A stretch of DNA of 58,000 nt from Cristatella mucedo (lineage: Eukaryota; Bryozoa; Phylactolaemata; Cristatellidae), in the NCBI GenBank assembly GCA_009760855.2, contig WPIO01000068.1, positions 188,001 to 246,000 of the forward strand, given 5' to 3'. The notes beneath the pieces were generated by a model. The model made no database searches. It was not told the origin of the DNA and worked only from the letters and a program-made list of their open reading frames with translations. Position numbers and translations under genes: made by a program. Positions 45,310 through 57,788 of the stretch are shown piece after piece (position 1 is the stretch's first letter; each line of letters begins with the position of its first letter).

Positions 45310-46312
45310 ACAATAATAATAATGATAATGAACTTGATAAAGAGCCCTCTGAGAACTCAAATCTCGTTCAAGGCACTTTACATTTGCTGCAAAGGAAATG
45401 CGGTTGAACATGAACGGTGAACGAGACTCTCGTCTGTATTCCCCCAGCGGGTACATGCACGAGCTGAGGGCTGACTGACCGCAGATAAAGAAGTGCATCT
45501 CTGTTGGGCTACGTGCTAACATCAAAGGCTCGACCACCCGCAGCAGGCGGGGCATACATCAGCGGCCGATATCCAACAGGCGCATACAACACATGCACAG
45601 GGTCAGCATGCAACTGTGGTTAGTGGCAGCATGCACAGCAGTCAGCACGAATAAGCACATAAAGGACTAATCCCGGGGACCCTCTACGTAGTGCCATAAA
45701 TAGGTGCGTTGTAAGCTCTTTTTAAATGTGGTCAAGATAGGGGTTGTCGTGATGCAAGTCGAAGTGAATTCCAGACTTTGGGAGCATACGAACTCAATGC
45801 ACAGTCTCTAAAGGATTTGAGGTTTGTACGAGGTAGTGGTAAACTGTTTGATTCCAAAAAGCGGGTGGTGCGATGCTTGGCCTGGTAGGGGAGTAGATCT
45901 GATAGGTAGGCTGGAGCCAAAGAATGGCAGAATCTAAAAGTGAGCGACAAAACCTTGAGGTCGATCCGTTGCTTGACTGGTAGCCAGTGCTTGTCGGAGA
46001 GAAGTGATGTGATGTGGCAACTGCAACGCTCACGACTGAAACGCCTTGCTGCAGAGTTTTGCACCAGCTGAAAGCGCCGGATTGCACATGCCTGTAGGCC
46101 AGCAGGCAGCGACTTACGTAAGTCAAGACGGGATGTCACAAATGCTTGGACCAACTTGGATGAGTTTTCCTTCTCTAAGCAAGCCCTAATGTTAGCAGTG
46201 TCGTGTAGCTGAAAGTAGGCGGACTTGATAATAGGGCTGATGCGTTCGTTTAACGAAAGGTCACTTTGGAACATGACACCTAGATTTCGTGCATATTCAA
46301 CAACAGATATAA
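45310..46312 (-). mobile_element. LINE family A with LTR fragment inserted in its 3'UTR
   Basis: Minus-strand tail at 45310-45410, an unrelated insert at 45411-45592, then 3'UTR and a 180-residue C-terminal frame (45732-46274) beginning FQSDLSLNERISP. That frame contains LPVKQRIDLKVLSLTF. Unlike other copies, this frame joins thumb and C-terminus without a break. Confidence 0.85.
45411..45592 (-). mobile_element. partial LTR (about 180 bp)
   Basis: gagactctcgtctgtattcccccag and ctgactgaccgcagataaag match the reverse complement of 17381-17570, and it ends ccaaca, the complement of the TGTTG start. The U5 end is missing. Confidence 0.6.
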
Positions 46313-47209
<897 letters not shown>

Positions 47210-47264
47210 TATAAACGACATAACTGGCAGAGCTCAGGGCTGCAGCTTCGGTAGTCAATCCGAG

Positions 47265-48085
47265 ACTAATAATAATTATAATAATAATAATGCACTTGAT
47301 AAGGCGCCCTCAGAGAACTCAATCTCTTTCTAGGCGCTTTACATTTGCTGCAAAGGGAAATGCAATTGAATCGTGAGTAATATCATGCTTGATAAACAAG
47401 CAACATGAATAACATGGTTAGGGGTGACATGCAAAGGGTCTGCATGCAAATGTGGTTAGTGGCAGCATGCACAGTGTCAGCACACACAAGCACATGAAGG
47501 ACGAATCACAGGGGCCCACTAAATGCTGTCCTAAATAGGTGTGTTTTTAAGTTCTTTTTAAATGTGGTCAGGTCACAGAATGTTCTGACGCTGGTCGGGA
47601 GGGAGTTTTAGGCTTTGGGAGCATACGAACTTATTGCACGGTCTCCAAAGGATTTGAGGTTTGTACGAGGTATTGGTAGACTGTTTGAATCCGAAAAGCG
47701 GGTGGTACGGTGCTTGACCTGGTGGGGGAGTAGATCTGACAGATAGGCTGGAGCCAAAGAATGAAGTGACCTAAAAGTGAGCGACAAAACCTTGAAGTCG
47801 ATCCGTTGCTTGACTGGTAGCCAGTGCAGGTCGGCGAGAAGTGGTGTGATGTGGCAACTGCGACGCTCACGACAGACAAGCCTAGCTGAGGAGTTTTGCA
47901 CCACCAGCTGCAATCGCCTGATCGCACATGCAGGAAGGCGAGTAAGCAGTGAGTTGCAGAAGTCGAGACGGGATGTCACGAATGCATGGACCAACTTGGA
48001 CGTGGTATCCTTATCTAAACAAGCCCGAATTTTAGCAACGTTATGTAGCTGACAATAGGCAGATTTGACTGTGGAGCTGATTTGA
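47265..48085 (-). mobile_element. LINE family A, 5'-truncated
   Basis: Minus strand from (aat)n and gataaggcgccctcagag to the STVKSAYxQLHNVAK block. The frame at 47608-47994 covers the C-terminus and has one extra codon (VVQNSSA) caused by a duplicated cca. Confidence 0.88.
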
Positions 48086-49375
48086 CTCTGGACCCTATTC
48101 CCACTGTCCTGTTTGTACGATGCATTGATCTGCTGCTGCTTCCGTGCATCGCTATCATCATAAATATGCGATCGATCCTAGCAAAGGCCAAGTCTAGCTT
48201 CTATAAAAACATTGTTGAATCACAGATGCACAATCCAAAAATGCTGATGTCGACAATAAACCATCTCCTCAACCGTTCCCAGATTAGCTCCTTACCTGAT
48301 GATCCTAGTGATGATCTAGCCGATCGCTTCTCTCGATTCTTTGTGCAGAAGATAGACAAGATCAGGGAATCCATCCCTGCGATGACAACCTCCCCACTAG
48401 AATGCTGTTCCTCGGTTACTGGCTGCACCTCAATGTCTGCATTTAAGCAGGTCACTAGTGATCTAGTCCTAAAGTTCGTATCTCAATCAAAGAAGACAAC
48501 AAGTCCTCTGGACCCTATTCCCACTGTCCTGCTCCTACGTTGCATTGATCTGCTGCTGCCATGCATAACTAACATAATTAATATGTCATTAGCCTCAGGT
48601 CGTGTCCCAGCACCTCTCAAAAAAGGCTGTAGTCAGGCCACTACTCAAGAAAGCAACACTAGACCAAGTGAACTTGAGCAACCTCCACCCAGTCTTCCTT
48701 CTACCCTTCCTATCAAAGACACTGAAACGAGTGGTGGCTGACCAGCATAACACTGCTACAATTCGGCCTTGTTTAGACAGGGATGCCACATCTAAATTGT
48801 CCATGGATTTGCGTCATCCTGTCTTGGCTTCTGTAATGCACTGCTTGATGGTATACCAGTGTGTTCAATCAGGCTCATGCCGGTGGTGCAAAACTCTGCA
48901 GCTAGGCTTGTCTGTCGTGAGCCTCCTAGTTGCCACATACCACTTCTCGCCGAGCTGCACTGGCTTCCAGTCAAGCAAAGCATCGACTTCAAAGTTTTGT
49001 CACTCACTTTTTCATTCTTTGGCTCCAGCCTGCCTATCAGATCTACTTACCCACCAGTCGAAGCACCATATCACCCACATCGAAATGTAAGGGTTTACCC
49101 ATACCTGATACAAACCTCAAATCTTTTTCAGACCGTGCCTTTAGTTCGTATGCTTCAAAAGCCTGGAACTTACTCCCGACATGCTTCACGACATCTTCTG
49201 ACTTGACCACATTAATAGCATGCTGACCCTGTGCATATCACCCCTACAGATGTTATACTTATTGCTTATTGAGCATTCTACCACTAAACATTCGATCTTG
49301 CTTCCTTTGCAGCAAATGTAAAGTGCCTAGAAAGAGTTTGAGTTCTCTGAGGGAGATATATCAAATGTATAATTA
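48086..49375 (+). mobile_element. LINE family A including the RT N-terminal region
   Basis: The frame 48082-48741 contains the segment before the palm: SSFYKNIVESQMHNPKMLMSTINHLL-like, DLADRFSRFFVQKIDKIRE, SAFKQVTSDL and LDPIPTVLLLRCIDLLLPC. A shifted frame from about 48602 gives VRPLLKKATLDQVNLSN and LSKTLKRVVADQ. The palm is then deleted (jump to HNTATIRPCLDRD), followed by C-terminal fragments and a tail near 49375. The first codons duplicate the LDPIPTVL block. Confidence 0.85.
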
Positions 49376-49967
49376 TTACTATATGTTGTCAAAATTTATG
49401 GTCAGACTGCATGCATACATTTAGTGCCACATTAACTGACCGGCACCACTTTAATTAAGGTGTGTTGTTGTGCATGTTGCTGTTTTATGACTGGAATGCT
49501 TCGGCTAACAGGTATCGTTTAACATGGGAACAAGTGCTTGTTGCCCACATAAAAGTCACAGATATGCTTGATCAGTACAAGCACACAGTAACAAGAAAAC
49601 GAATCCACACGACATGCGTGGTATATGGCTTGGCAGTGAGGAGACTTTTTACAATCGCTGCCCTATTGATTCTTGTAAAGGTATTCTAACTTTTGGATGG
49701 ATCCTGTGGCCTAGGTTAGGTTAGTTTTTAACCAAACCGAACAAGACCATTGCATGCCACACCATTACTAGCCTGCCAAAGAAGGGGCCGAGCATTGACC
49801 AGACAAGTGGCTAAGCATAACCTTATACTGAGTAATTGTTTATACATCGCATCGCAAGCTGAGCTACCGATACTAGAAACGTTAGTTCGTTTTCCATAAG
49901 AACATAAGCATTTTGATATTAGCCTACGTCTTAAGCTCATAGAAACATGATTTCAGGTTAATTAGAA
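49376..49967. other. unrecognised DNA
   Basis: A 75-residue + frame at 49462-49689 has no family match. Confidence 0.35.
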
Positions 49968-50035
49968 TAAAACACTTCATAAAGCCTGCTCAGAGAACTC
50001 AATCTCTCTAGCTGCTTTACATTTAACTGTTATAG
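49968..50035 (-). mobile_element. LINE family A, tail only
   Basis: cttcataaagcctgctcagagaactcaatctc then gctgctttacattt. Confidence 0.65.
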
Positions 50036-50039
50036 TAAT

Positions 50040-50405
50040 AATAATACATTTGATATAGTGCCATCAGAGACCTCAATCTGTTTCTAGGGATTTTACATTT
50101 GCTGCAAAGGAAGAACGTTGGAATGGTTAGTGGTAGCATGCTCAGTAAACAACAAGAATAAGATGGAAAGTGGTGAAATGCACAGGGCCAGCATGCAATT
50201 ACGGTTAGTGGCAGTATGCAGTGTCAGCACGCATAAGCACATAAAGGACGAACCACATTGATCTTCTAAATGCTATGATAAATAGATGCGTATTTAGTTA
50301 ATTTTTAGATGTTGTCAAATCAGGGGATGTCGTGAAGTCGGAAATGAGCTCCAGGCTTTGGGAGCATACTAACTAAAGGTAGGGTCTCCAAAGGATCTGA
50401 GGTTC
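50040..50405 (-). mobile_element. LINE family A, 3' end
   Basis: Tail (aat)n, tagtgccatcagagacctc, then 3'UTR to the FGDRAF-equivalent block. Tandem to the previous tail. Confidence 0.8.
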
Positions 50406-51389
50406 GCATGTTTGATGATTGTTACCTTTAACTGCTAGGCAAAGCTTGAGATCATCGAAGAACATGTACCAAACCGGACACACAATTTCAGTGCATCGTA
50501 ACGTCATGCATTGAAAATGAGCTTGTGGAGCCTAAACTTGTGGGGTGACCCACAGCTTCAGCTCTGCACTCTTGTGAGAGACCTGGCTAAGGCATGTGTC
50601 TGGCTTGCCAGACGTTACCTTCGCGAGTACCCAAAATAATAACATTCTGGTTTTCTCTTGAGGCTAACTTAAAATACACTACCAGGGACGTGAGTGCATA
50701 CACAATTCACGAACGACATTTCTCACTACTCGCGCTGCCAAGTCTGCTCACAACTGCACACAGGCAGACATATACCATTAGTAAAAGTATAAACTTATTA
50801 AAACGTGCACACACCTAAGAATGCATGGCTAGTGTATGCTCACGACTTTTTGTGTGCATCGTGATGCTTATGCAAATGTGTAAAAGCATGCACATACCTA
50901 AGCCCACATCACCACATGATTGTGCAAAGAAGAGATGCAATACTAGCCTATTCAGTGACAGTTACATTAACTATAGCCTGAAATGCGTTGGAAAAGGCGT
51001 GACATGGAATGTTTCGCAGTGCTTGGCATCTGTTAAGGCGAGTATGCCTGCGGTTGGTTGCGAGGCGTTGTAAGGACGCTGTAAAGATTAATTAATGGCA
51101 TGACGCAGCTTGCCTGAAGCATATAATTCTACTTTCTTGCAACGTTTGGGTTGAACACTATTTTAGCCTGGGTGCGTCTTACAAGATACTGTATATCTAA
51201 ACGAATAGCCGGAGTGTCCACAATTAACCGCATAGATTCTGATGATAGTCACACCGTTTTTTAAATTATATAGGCAGTCAAAAGAAAGAACAGTGTGAGC
51301 CACTTTCTAGTGCTTTTTTATGGATCATAATGGATTGCAGTATTTGCCTGGATACGGCCGTTGATTGCAATGAATTGCCCGCTATTTAA
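50406..51389. other. unrecognised DNA
   Basis: The open frame 50825-51070 starts with a hydrophobic leader-like stretch (LFVCIVMLMQM) and contains six Cys after it, so a small secreted Cys-rich peptide is conceivable. No family recognised. Confidence 0.3.
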
Positions 51390-51490
51390 TAATAATAATA
51401 ATAATAATAATATTGCACTTGATAAAGCGCCCTCAGAGAACTTAATCTCTTTCTAGGCGCTTTACATTTGCTGCAAAGTGATACGCAATA
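51390..51490 (-). mobile_element. LINE family A, tail only, young subfamily
   Basis: (aat)n and the tail are the same as at 25808-25910 over about 90 bases, including gtgatacgcaat. It then stops. Confidence 0.85.
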
Positions 51491-52316
51491 TTGGGCTGAC
51501 ATTATCCGAGCCACAACATTCTCGTCACTTTGCCACGGATTGCCAAATTGGCAATTGTCCTTGCTGTCAATTGCCGTGCTTCGTGGAAAATTAGTGCGCA
51601 AAATAGCTTGAACGTTCTATGGTTTTACTTGTAGCACAATGAAATGAAGTTACATGCAATGACCATTGGAGCTTCGCTTAGCCAATTTGCTGTTGATTTG
51701 TCACAAATTGTAGTGAATTGTTGCTTCGAACCAAGCCATTGCTATTGTTGATTTCCATGCTATCCTAGATTGTACGAGCGAATTTGTGAAAATGATTTGG
51801 TTGAACTTTAAATAGAGTGAGTTGTAATATGTACTCAAATTGGAAAATACAGAAACTAAGTCCGAGGCATCTTGTAGAGAAATGCTGTTAATTGTGGGAT
51901 TGGCGGGAGGGGGACCATTGCAGTCGATTTTAATGTATTGTATAAGAATTCCCAATGCAATTGTAGTGAAATTGTGTGAGTACACTACAAGCGAAAGTAG
52001 AGTAATTTGCAATCATAACTGGAGCTTCTTGTGTACGATTTCTGGCCGTTTTGCAGAGGATTACATTGCATTGCTATATTAAATGTATATATGTCTGTGT
52101 GTGTTTGCGAGTGTATGTTCATATGTTTAAGCACCTACTAAGAATAACACCCTACAGGAATCTTAGAAATTAATGAGCAGCTCCAACATGAAATTAGTGA
52201 CCAAATGAAATCTTGACAAACCAATCAATAAGGCGCAATCAAACAGCCGAACTCACTTTAAATTCCATAAATCACATTGAATCAATAATTACGAACTGAT
52301 TCCTAAAGAATGAGTA
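51491..52316. repeat. attg-rich repeat region related to 22573-23600
   Basis: accattgcagtcgattttaat at about 51914 parallels cgttgcagtcgatttcaatt at about 22574. cattggagcttcgc and cttgcgttgatt-type pieces are shared too. Confidence 0.4.
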
Positions 52317-52395
52317 ATAATAATACATCTCCATAGCGCCATCAGAGAGCTTAATCTCTTTTTAGGCACTCTGCATTTGCTGCAAAGGAAGCGTA
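52317..52395 (-). mobile_element. LINE family A, tail only
   Basis: aataataatacatctcc then agcgccatcagagagc and aggcactctgcatttgctgcaaagg. Confidence 0.75.
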
Positions 52396-54537
52396 ATGCG
52401 TACTTAAGAACAAGACCCAGCTTAAAGGATAAGCACTGGATGAGTGGTATGGAAGAGGCGAGATTCCTCAAACTTCATAGGAACTGGTACACCAGAGGTC
52501 AAACTAGGTACTTGGCATTTCAGTTCCGCTCGGCGGCAACGTATTAATTAGTCCTGGCACGCCTACATGAGATGGTATAGCAGTCTCAGACGCAGTATTT
52601 TTCAAAAAAAACATGAGGTAGCACTGCTATGAGCGCGACACCACTCATCTCATCACGCTTGCTTCCGCCCTAAAGACTTGCACACGGCTCACCCAAAGAG
52701 TTCCTGGTTAACCTGCCTCCGTCTGACAGCTCTGACCGACTTTGCCACCAGCTCGAGCACGGATAGCTCGGTGACCTCGCCACGATTTAATTTCTACATA
52801 GTGCAGTATCGCATCCCTCGGCGTAGCTGGCCGTCGCTTGGGCAGTACCTTCAGGCAGATAGCCGTGAGGGTTTGTTGTGCTGCATTGAACCTGTGGCTG
52901 CAGGGGCAGCAAATATCTCGGAGTCCTAGGCGCCAAACGCAGCCGCTGTTGGGATGCTGCAATAGTTGCCACATCGGATAGCGGCTAGCTCCTCCTCTGG
53001 TCTCAGTTGAATCCGAGAGGACACTCTGCTCGCCTGCCGACTTACGGATCCTCCGGAATAAAGTCTTAGCGCTGCCTAAGGACCTCAGCAATACTATGGG
53101 TGGCTAAGAAAAGCAAGGGGTGCTCAGAATACAGGAGGAAAGTCACAAAACCAACTTTCTAGCTTTATCCCGATTTCCTGTGGGAGATTCCCGATTTCGT
53201 AACGTAGCAGAGGCAGAGGCGTCGAAGAATGTGTCCAGAAGATAGTGAGTTGGTACTAGGTATGCTTAATCTATTGAGTAGTCAAGTCGGGAAGAGACGG
53301 CAATACGGTTGCAGATTACTCGGACGCCGGTACAACGACGAGCATTTAGGAGCACACTAGCACACAGTGCCTTATGTGTAATGGTAAAAAACACGTGATT
53401 GACGCAGGCTAAACCTCTATCAATGTAGTAGCACTATTGGCCTGATGGCCCCTTCCTGGATGCCAACAAAAGAATCAATGATCTAGCCTGGAGGGGTATT
53501 TGTGACGAACGGGATCCGTGAATGGTTATCCTTCTGTGTGTAGATGCCCTGCTACGCCGTTTCAGCTGGGTCCTACTGGAAGGGCCTTTGGCCCCGCCTA
53601 CCCCTTTCCCTTCCACCCTCGATAGTTTTGAATGTACATGCTTAACGTAGTCCGATGTTTTTCTGCAGCCTGGGCGGCAAGAACAGTTTCCTCAGGATGT
53701 GAAGCCTTTACAATGCACGGCTGTGATCCGATCACTGATGAGTCTTCAACTTGAGAATTTTCTCTCGCTGATACGTATCTGTTCAGACGGTGTTCCTTCC
53801 GATTGTGCAAATCTATCCCAAGTGGCGGAGTAGTCAAGAGTCAGGTTAGCCTCATTATTTGAGAAGCTCTACTGATATAGGAGTAACCGTATTTATATAC
53901 AGAATTTTACGGTGTATAAGCTCCCCCCCCCCGATATAGAAATCCCAAATTGTATGGAGAAATAATTTTATTCAATCAGTGGATGAACTTAACAATATCA
54001 GAACTTATTAAAATCAGTTACTGCATACCACTATCACTATCCAGTGCTCGGAATGGTAATGACACCCTTTCTATTATCCTCTTTCATATCGCAAGCTGGA
54101 AATTTGGTGAAACTCCGTTATTATCAATGTCGTCGTCATTCTCTTCATAGACTGCGTCATCTTCCATTCACTCCGTTGCATTCGAAATGTCCCACTTCTT
54201 GAAACTTCCTGATAAACACGCCTATCGAACACAACTTGGCGACCAGTTCATCTTTATTGGGTGGCATTTGAAACAGGTGCGTTTGTTATCAGCTCAAGCA
54301 AAAAAGTGACCATCCATGCATAAGCCCTCTCTCCTCTATCTGACCCCAATTTTCGAGAAAAAAGGGTGACTTTGACACGGCAAAATACGGTACTATCAGT
54401 GAACGCAGATATCAGTGCACGTGATTGGAAGTCACAGGAAATTGATTGCGGGTATTGCAGAGGACTACTGCACGGAGCGACCAGCGCACCGGCGCAAGTA
54501 CAGCGCCAATTCCTTATCTGAAACGCGAGATCATTCC
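52396..54537. other. GC-moderate DNA, possible retroelement remnant
   Basis: The minus frame 52708-53091 and its neighbours have CGNYCSIPTAAAFG and CCPCSHRF-like pieces in different frames, faintly like gag zinc knuckles of gypsy elements. Minus frames at 53434-53837 are unassigned. Nothing is certain. Confidence 0.25.
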
Positions 54538-54612
54538 TTGGCAGCAAATGTAAAGTGTCTATAAAGAGATTGAGTTCTCCGAGGGTGCTTTATCGAGTGC
54601 ATTATTATTAAC
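54538..54612 (+). mobile_element. LINE family A, tail only
   Basis: ggcagcaaatgtaaagtgtctataaagagattgag, gagggtgctttatcgagtgc, (att)n. Confidence 0.8.
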
Positions 54613-55004
54613 GCACTTCATGCCGATACGTCTGTGTCAGTAACCAGGGGTTTGCGGACGGCAAGGATGAGTAGACTATTCCGGGAATGCCTACCAGTCG
54701 GCTGCAAGAACCCCTAGTCGAGCGTACCGCTCCTCAATTAGGAGTTTCGCACTGCGTTCGAGAAAATGTAGCTCGCCAGCAATATCGAGGGGGCGTGACC
54801 AACCGCCGCTGAGAGCTTGACTGGCTGTTCAATAAAGAGCAAGGACTGGCGGTTTCGCGAGTCAAAACGTACGAGGAGGTTCTATGTGTACCATGTTTCA
54901 TGATCGAATGAGAATCGGTAGCTTGAGATGTATTTCTTTAGCAACGCTTTTCCCCGGTTCGTTTTCTATTGGGTGCGACGTAACTGCACCAAGATTTACA
55001 CAGT
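54613..55004. other. unrecognised DNA
   Basis: No feature seen. Confidence 0.35.
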
Positions 55005-55175
55005 GAGCCGCGATGGCACACTAGGTAAGGCTTTTCACGACCTCGGTTCCGAAATCGTGGGTTCGAATTCTTCGGTGGGCGAACCTCTATCGCCAATGCA
55101 AGCGGTCGTGATAGCCTTAAAGGCTCTTCTGTAGCTATACAAAAGCGGCTTATTAAATCAGCTGGTATTTTTTAT
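55005..55175 (+). mobile_element. SINE-II, tRNA-derived
   Basis: atggcacactaggtaagg (box A side), GTGGGTTCGAATTC (box B), gatagccttaaaggctcttctg, then aaatcagctggtattttttatt tail. Closest relative is 39131-39315. Confidence 0.75.
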
Positions 55176-55249
55176 TGCTGGGTTAAATGAATTAATGCAC
55201 AGCCAAGCTGTTGGTCGGAGCGAGCCTCAGTACGCGCCGCTCATACTGC

Positions 55250-55605
55250 TATAATAATAATAATAATAATAATGCACTTGATAAAGCACCCTCAGAGAAC
55301 TCAATCTTTTTCTAGGCGCTTCACATTTGCTTCAAAGGGAAACGGAGTTGAATGTCGAGTAATATCATGCTTGTTAAACATGAAAAACATGGTTAGGGGT
55401 GACATGCACAGGGTCAGCATGCAAATGTGGTTTTTGTCAGCAAGCACAGTGTCAGAACGCATAAGCACATGAAGGACGGATCACAGGGACCCACTAAATG
55501 CTCTCCTAAATAGTTGTGTTTTTCAGTTCATTTTAAATGTGGTCAAGTCAGGGGATATTCTGACGCAAGTCGGGAGGGAGTTCCAGGCTTTGGGAGCATA
55601 CTGCA
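55250..55605 (-). mobile_element. LINE family A, 3' end
   Basis: (taa)n, gataaagcaccctcagag, then 3'UTR with tandem repeat, ending at ggctttgggagcatac. Confidence 0.85.
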
Positions 55606-56169
55606 AAGTTCACTCTAGGTAGACAGCTAGGTGTACGCGGTGATTACATGTCAACAGAATATCTGCGGGATATGCGCTATGTTGTCAGGTCACCGGTATC
55701 CTTCTAAAATTGAGCGTTTTAATAGAACTCGATTCGTTAAGACTTGAGGCGTAATGTAAGCCTAGCTGCAAAAATAGTCCTCACAGAGTAGCCCTTGCGT
55801 TTCAAACTCCTCACGACGCCAGCAAGGGAACCATTTTAGGATGGCTTCGCTGGACTTCTATTGTGGCGTTTCTTTTCCTAAGCGGTCTTGCATCCACCCG
55901 CGATCTGGCGCTCCGGCTCCGTACTTCCCGCTGGCCAGAGCTACCACCGCCCAGGTGACCCAACAGCGAGCCTATCGCCGTGCGTCGTCGTCTGAGAAAG
56001 AGTCAGAAGGCCTCGCGTTGGAATTCTAGCGACACTTAGGGCGGAGCGCTCGAGATTGCGAAACACGCCCGTCTTTTGCCCAAGGTCTGTCCGGCAGCAA
56101 CCAGCCAGTGCTCGATGCGCTAACGACGACAGACTTTGGGTCGAGCACCTGACTCCGCCGTCGATTTGG
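55606..56169. other. unrecognised DNA with a + frame at 55841-56029
   Basis: The frame begins in a fair context (taggATGgc) and is basic. No family. It could be an exon but no splice sites were confirmed. Confidence 0.3.
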
Positions 56170-56330
56170 GAGAACATTATTATTGTAGCAGAAGAGCCTT
56201 TATGGCTATCATCGCCCGCTTGCAGCGTGTGATAAAAAATCGCCCACACTGCTGAACTCGAACTCACTGCCAATGTCATGAAGAGCGAGTACCTTACCTC
56301 CTAGGCGAAGACGCGGGGGCTACTGGACAG
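56170..56330 (-). mobile_element. SINE-II, worn copy
   Basis: Reverse complement gives gaggtaaggtactcgctcttcatgac, gagttcgagttc (mutated box B) and gatagccataaaggctcttctg. Confidence 0.6.
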
Positions 56331-56678
56331 TGGCGGCCTACTGCACAGTCTAGCCTGATTGAACTGCCCTCGCTCGCTACAGTCTTTCAGACGTTATGCA
56401 TCGTTCCATGCAGATTAAGGAGTACTCAAACATTACTTTTTTACGCTAAACTATGGCAAAAAGCTGTGACTGCTCATCATAGGAACGTCCACTCTTGCCA
56501 CACGAACGCGTTTCGCAGCAGCAGCGGTGCTAGCATCCAAGCTAAGGCGAGCCATTTTTTTAAGCTACTCTATTAAACGGCTTCAGTGCGGGCAAATCGA
56601 AAGCTCCTGGTGTGACGGCGAGACACCGTCCGTCTTCCGAGCCACTCGGACGCTAGCGGATCAGACGTTGCCGCTTAC
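56331..56678. other. possible first intron of the GC-rich (-) strand gene
   Basis: Follows the GTAAGC donor (minus) at 56678-56673. The next exon was not found. Confidence 0.3.
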
Positions 56679-57788
56679 AAGAGCGCCGCTTTTGTTGGCA
56701 CGATCGAACAGCGACAGCTCGGTGAAAACTTTCTGTAGCCGCAGCGCTGCCTCAATCGGCGTCTTGGCTTCGGTAACGCTCGGCGGCAAGAAGTAGGCAG
56801 AGCCTAGGTCAAGGTCGGTCCACTGCTGACGCGACCGGTAGGCGCCGGTTTTCGCGCTCACCGGAGGCGGCGCTCTCCACCCTCCGTGCGGCCGTTTGCT
56901 GGCCGCACCGGGCGACAGGCTGCGAATGGTCCACGCCACGCCGGACGAAGGCAGTGCTGCGGTCTCCGGCTTGAAGGAGCCGCGCGGCGGCGCCGGCGAC
57001 GAATCGAGCGTCCTATCGCGAAGCAGCGGCGCTTGCTTCAGCCGCGACTGGCGCTGCTGCACTGCTGGGAGCAGGCTCACTGCCACTCCGGCTGCGGCGC
57101 GAGCTCTCTTCTTGGAGCCAACCGCCGCCGCGCTCGACTCGTTTTTGGCCGCTCGAGCTCGGGTGAGCGTGAGCGCCTCCAGAGTCTTGTGTCTCTCTTT
57201 GATCTCGTGTATTTCGCGCAGCAGGCTCCCCTCGAGCCGCTTGACGGCTTTTATGGCCAGCTCCACGCGCTGGTCGTCCGCCAGCTCTTCGTCGTTGTCC
57301 AATCCCTGCGGCGGCGGCGGCGTTTTCGCCCGCTGAGATCGGGCGGCAGTATCCGCCGACTCGCCGCCGCCGCGGCGTGCGTCGGCCGAGCTTCCGTCCG
57401 AGAAAGCGGTTGTACCCGCCGGCGTGGCGTCCACCGGCCGCAGGTCCTCGGCGCTCGATGACGCCGAGCAAGACAGGATTGGCAGGAGCGCGCGCGACTC
57501 GGTTCGGCGCGTCCAGCGCGAATAGTCGAGCAGCCCAGCGGTCGGCTGATTGCGCCTTCGGCGGCGCTGCTGGTGCGATCGAGCGGCGAGGCGCGCCATC
57601 GGCTGCGCCGGCGGATAGCCATCGACCGCGGCAGGCGCGCTGGCCGTCAGCTGACGGACTGCAGCGCCGCCGCCGCCGAAGAGCTCGTCTCGAGTCGCCG
57701 CCTCGTGGCTCTGCGCCTTCGCCTGCATGCTATTTCGCAGCAGGTTCGCCGACAGACCGACGACGGGGGCGTGCGAGCCGTTCGCCAT
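56679..57788 (-). CDS. uncharacterised GC-rich protein, probable 5' exon (370 codons)
   Basis: I do not recognise a family. The minus frame is open from before 57830 to a stop at 56661. I start it at 57788 because that ATG has context GACATGG, and end it at 56679 because GTAAGC follows there in phase 0. The protein is rich in Ala, Arg, Ser and Pro. One segment (residues about 168-216, DDQRVELAIKAVKRLEGSL to KERHKTLEAL) is predicted helical and charged with heptad spacing. The segment before the donor (TDLDLGSAYFLPPSV, then AALRLQKVFTELSLF) looks like ordinary globular protein. High GC opens other frames here too, so a chance frame cannot be excluded. No signal peptide or membrane segment. Confidence 0.5.

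Noticed and set aside
56886-57461. Plus-strand open frames in the GC-rich block as genes
   Set aside because: Arg/Ala/Ser-rich shadow frames caused by high GC; the minus frame has better context, a helical segment and a donor site.
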